7,945 bases of DNA from Deltaproteobacteria bacterium (GTDB lineage Bacteria; Desulfobacterota; Desulfobulbia; Desulfobulbales; Desulfobulbaceae), in contig JAJRVA010000095.1 in NCBI GenBank assembly GCA_024277485.1, positions 1-7,945 of the forward strand. The letters are read 5' to 3'. Within the stretch, counting starts at the first letter, position 1; the number at the start of each line of letters is the position of its first letter. Shown piece after piece: positions 6,426 to 7,945 of the stretch. The notes under the pieces were generated by a model, which had not been told where the DNA came from, did not search any database, and saw only the letters and a list, made by a program, of their open reading frames with translations. The translations under genes and the position numbers were made by a program.

Positions 6426-7118
6426 TCAGCCCTGTTCACGCAGCAGCAGATCCGCGACATGAAACTGGTAGGGATAGTCAATATCCATGGAGGATTCCAG
6501 GGCCATTTTATAGCCCACGGTCTCATGATCGACAAGGGTTCTCTTTTCCATGAACCACTCGCACTCCGCCACATACACCGCACCGTTGAGCACGTAGACA
6601 ACGGGCAGATCCTGGCGGCGGGTCGTTTTTTTCTCGCCCGGGTCAATCAATGGCCGCAACCTGCCATCCTTCTCCCTGGTATACATCCAGGAAGGATGTT
6701 TTTCAGAAACGGTTACCGAGGTGCAGGATTTTGCGCCCTGCCGGATACAGTACTCAATACAGCCGTCGATATCCGCTGCGGTTCGAAAGGGTGATGTAGG
6801 CTGGAGCAGGACCACATACTCATACCCGGGCAGTTTTTTTACCGCATGCAGGACAACGTCAATACTTGAGGAATCATCCCGGGCAAGATCCGCCGGACGG
6901 ACAAACGGCACCTCGCATCCCCACTTTCCGGCAATCCGAAGTATTTCTTCGTCTTCCGACGAAATGATGAGTCGATCGATGTATTTGGATTTTTCAGCCT
7001 CTTCTATGGTCCAGGCAACAAGAGGTTTTCCCGCCAGCGAACGGATGTTTTTGCGGGGAATTCCTTTCGAGCCGCCACGGGCAGTTATCACCGCAAGTAT
7101 CCTTTTCCCCTGCATCAT
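6426..7118 (-). CDS. CMP-nonulosonic acid synthetase (acylneuraminate cytidylyltransferase family)
   Basis: Predicted cytoplasmic enzyme that activates a sialic-acid-like nine-carbon sugar: CTP + nonulosonate gives CMP-nonulosonate + PPi. At 230 residues it has the usual length of NeuA/PtmB/LegF proteins. Visible motifs are the CTP-binding loop ARGGSKGIPRKN (13-24), LAGKPL (28-33), SSEDEEI (53-59), LLQPTSPFR (104-112), RRQDLP (167-172), NGAVYV (178-183) and the late acidic motif MDIDYPYQF (211-219), which matches the DIDxPxDF metal/substrate motif of the family. The start is a double ATG in which the first overlaps the upstream stop as ATGA, so M1 or M2 could be used. The sugar cannot be read from sequence. 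Legionaminic acid is my preferred guess because the upstream gene is PtmE-like; N-acetylneuraminate and pseudaminate are alternatives. KdsB is less likely because the motifs follow the NeuA pattern. Confidence 0.93.
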   Translation of the reverse strand: MMQGKRILAVITARGGSKGIPRKNIRSLAGKPLVAWTIEEAEKSKYIDRLIISSEDEEILRIAGKWGCEVPFVRPADLARDDSSSIDVVLHAVKKLPGYEYVVLLQPTSPFRTAADIDGCIEYCIRQGAKSCTSVTVSEKHPSWMYTREKDGRLRPLIDPGEKKTTRRQDLPVVYVLNGAVYVAECEWFMEKRTLVDHETVGYKMALESSMDIDYPYQFHVADLLLREQG

Positions 7119-7945
7119 TTGAACACCTTGGTGAACTCAACCTGGGCCCGGGCAAAATCTTCCATCTGACCTAAATCCAACCAGTATTCCCGAACCGGAA
7201 AAACGGCTGTTTCCGCTTTTTCGGCAATTAAGTTGTTAAATATGGTGGGCATGTCACAGTAGCAATTCGGTTGGACATGCTCCAGCACTTCGGGGTTGAG
7301 AACATAAATACCGGCATTGATAAAAAAACGATGCACCGGTTTTTCTTCCAGGCCGATTAACTTGTTGCTGCTGACCTCGGCGACCCCGAAGGGAACCTGC
7401 AGATCATATTCCCGGACACACATTGTCGCTGCCGCATGATGCTCCTGGTGAAAATGCATCAACTGCTCAAAGTTGACCCTGGACAGGACATCTCCATTCA
7501 TGACAATGAGCGGCGCACCCGGTTTTTCCGGAATAAGGCTCAAGGCTCCGGCAGTTCCCAGCTTTTCTTTCTCCCGGAGGTACTCGATCCGCACCCCCCA
7601 GTCAGACCCGTCACCAAAATACTCTTCAATAACCCCGGCTTTGTAATTGACCGCGAAAAAAAACCGTTGAAAACCGAATTCAATAAAGTTGTCCAGAATT
7701 GTCTCGATGATCGGCTTGCCCCCCACCTTGAGCATGGGCTTGGGGCAGTCATTGGTCATGGGCCGCAGCCGGACCCCTTCTCCGCCGGCCATGATCACGA
7801 CCCAGTTGTCCCGGGTAACCGGGTGAATGACGGTTTCAATGGACTGCAGGCTGATGATCCTGCCTTCCGCATCCAGGACGGGAATATGGTGCAGGGCTTT
7901 TTCCCGCATCAATGCCAGTACTTCCGAGCGGTTGTTTGTATTACC
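7115..7945 (-). CDS. CBS-domain sugar-nucleotide pyrophosphorylase (PtmE-like), 5' end outside window
   Basis: Predicted cytoplasmic nucleotidyltransferase that joins a sugar-1-phosphate to an NTP. The frame stays open to the right edge, so the start lies beyond it; 276 residues are visible. Fragment residues 1-45 look like the end of a CBS domain (ALHHIPVLDAEGRI). Residues 48-276 are a nucleotidyltransferase with the signature GGEGVRLRPMT (54-64), CPKPML (68-72), the EKLGTAGAL segment (127-135), metal-binding NGDV (150-153), EEKP (200-203), NAGIYVL (210-216) and YWLDLG (254-259). A CBS pair fused to this domain is the layout of PtmE, known in the legionaminic acid pathway as a glucosamine-1-phosphate guanylyltransferase, and the next gene is a CMP-nonulosonate synthetase, which fits. 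The stop overlaps that gene's start by 4 nt (ATGA), implying translational coupling. The family is firm; the exact sugar and nucleotide (GDP, UDP or dTDP) are inferred. A mannose- or glucose-1-phosphate enzyme is the alternative. Confidence 0.88.
   Translation of the reverse strand, partial: GNTNNRSEVLALMREKALHHIPVLDAEGRIISLQSIETVIHPVTRDNWVVIMAGGEGVRLRPMTNDCPKPMLKVGGKPIIETILDNFIEFGFQRFFFAVNYKAGVIEEYFGDGSDWGVRIEYLREKEKLGTAGALSLIPEKPGAPLIVMNGDVLSRVNFEQLMHFHQEHHAAATMCVREYDLQVPFGVAEVSSNKLIGLEEKPVHRFFINAGIYVLNPEVLEHVQPNCYCDMPTIFNNLIAEKAETAVFPVREYWLDLGQMEDFARAQVEFTKVFK

Overview
The window looks like the inside of a bacterial surface-polysaccharide (O-antigen, capsule or flagellar glycan) locus. 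All eight genes lie on the minus strand, so they are transcribed from the right end (7945) to the left end (1). They are tightly packed: two 4-nt ATGA stop/start overlaps, one 3-nt gap, gaps of 18, 38 and 73 nt, and one of 97 nt. I see no rRNA, tRNA, CRISPR, insertion sequence, convincing promoter or rho-independent terminator, so the window is probably the middle of one long transcript. The first and last genes are cut by the window edges. Base composition looks moderately GC-rich by eye (not counted). The gene set suggests a Gram-negative, possibly Desulfobacterota-like, bacterium, but that is only a weak guess.

In transcription order, the right third handles sugar activation. It starts with a CBS-domain plus nucleotidyltransferase fusion (PtmE-like NDP-sugar pyrophosphorylase, 7115-7945, 5' part missing). 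A CMP-sialic/legionaminic-type cytidylyltransferase (NeuA/PtmB/LegF-like, 6426-7118) follows. This pair is typical of nonulosonic acid pathways. The middle (2772-6387) holds three less familiar genes: a GT-B-like 'surface carbohydrate biosynthesis' protein with DEEG, HP and S/T motifs reminiscent of bacterial sialyltransferases; a 260-aa SAM-methyltransferase-like protein; and a 451-aa protein that I read as an atypical kinase-like domain joined to a degenerate methyltransferase-like domain.

The left third (1-2768) is assembly and decoration: a GT4 glycosyltransferase, an integral-membrane acyltransferase of the acyltransferase-3 family (probable O-acetylation of the glycan), and the N-terminal 187 residues of a GT2 glycosyltransferase running off the left edge.

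Taken together the genes can be read as a pathway. A nonulosonic acid is built (its other genes would lie right of the window), activated as the CMP-sugar and transferred to a surface glycan. The glycan is extended by GT4/GT2 enzymes and modified by methyl-, phospho- or acyl-groups. The most interesting parts are the kinase-like/methyltransferase-like fusion, the candidate CMP-ulosonate transferase directly after the CMP-sugar synthetase, and a short reading frame with a near-ideal ribosome binding site just before the methyltransferase gene, which may be a leader peptide or a frameshifted original start.
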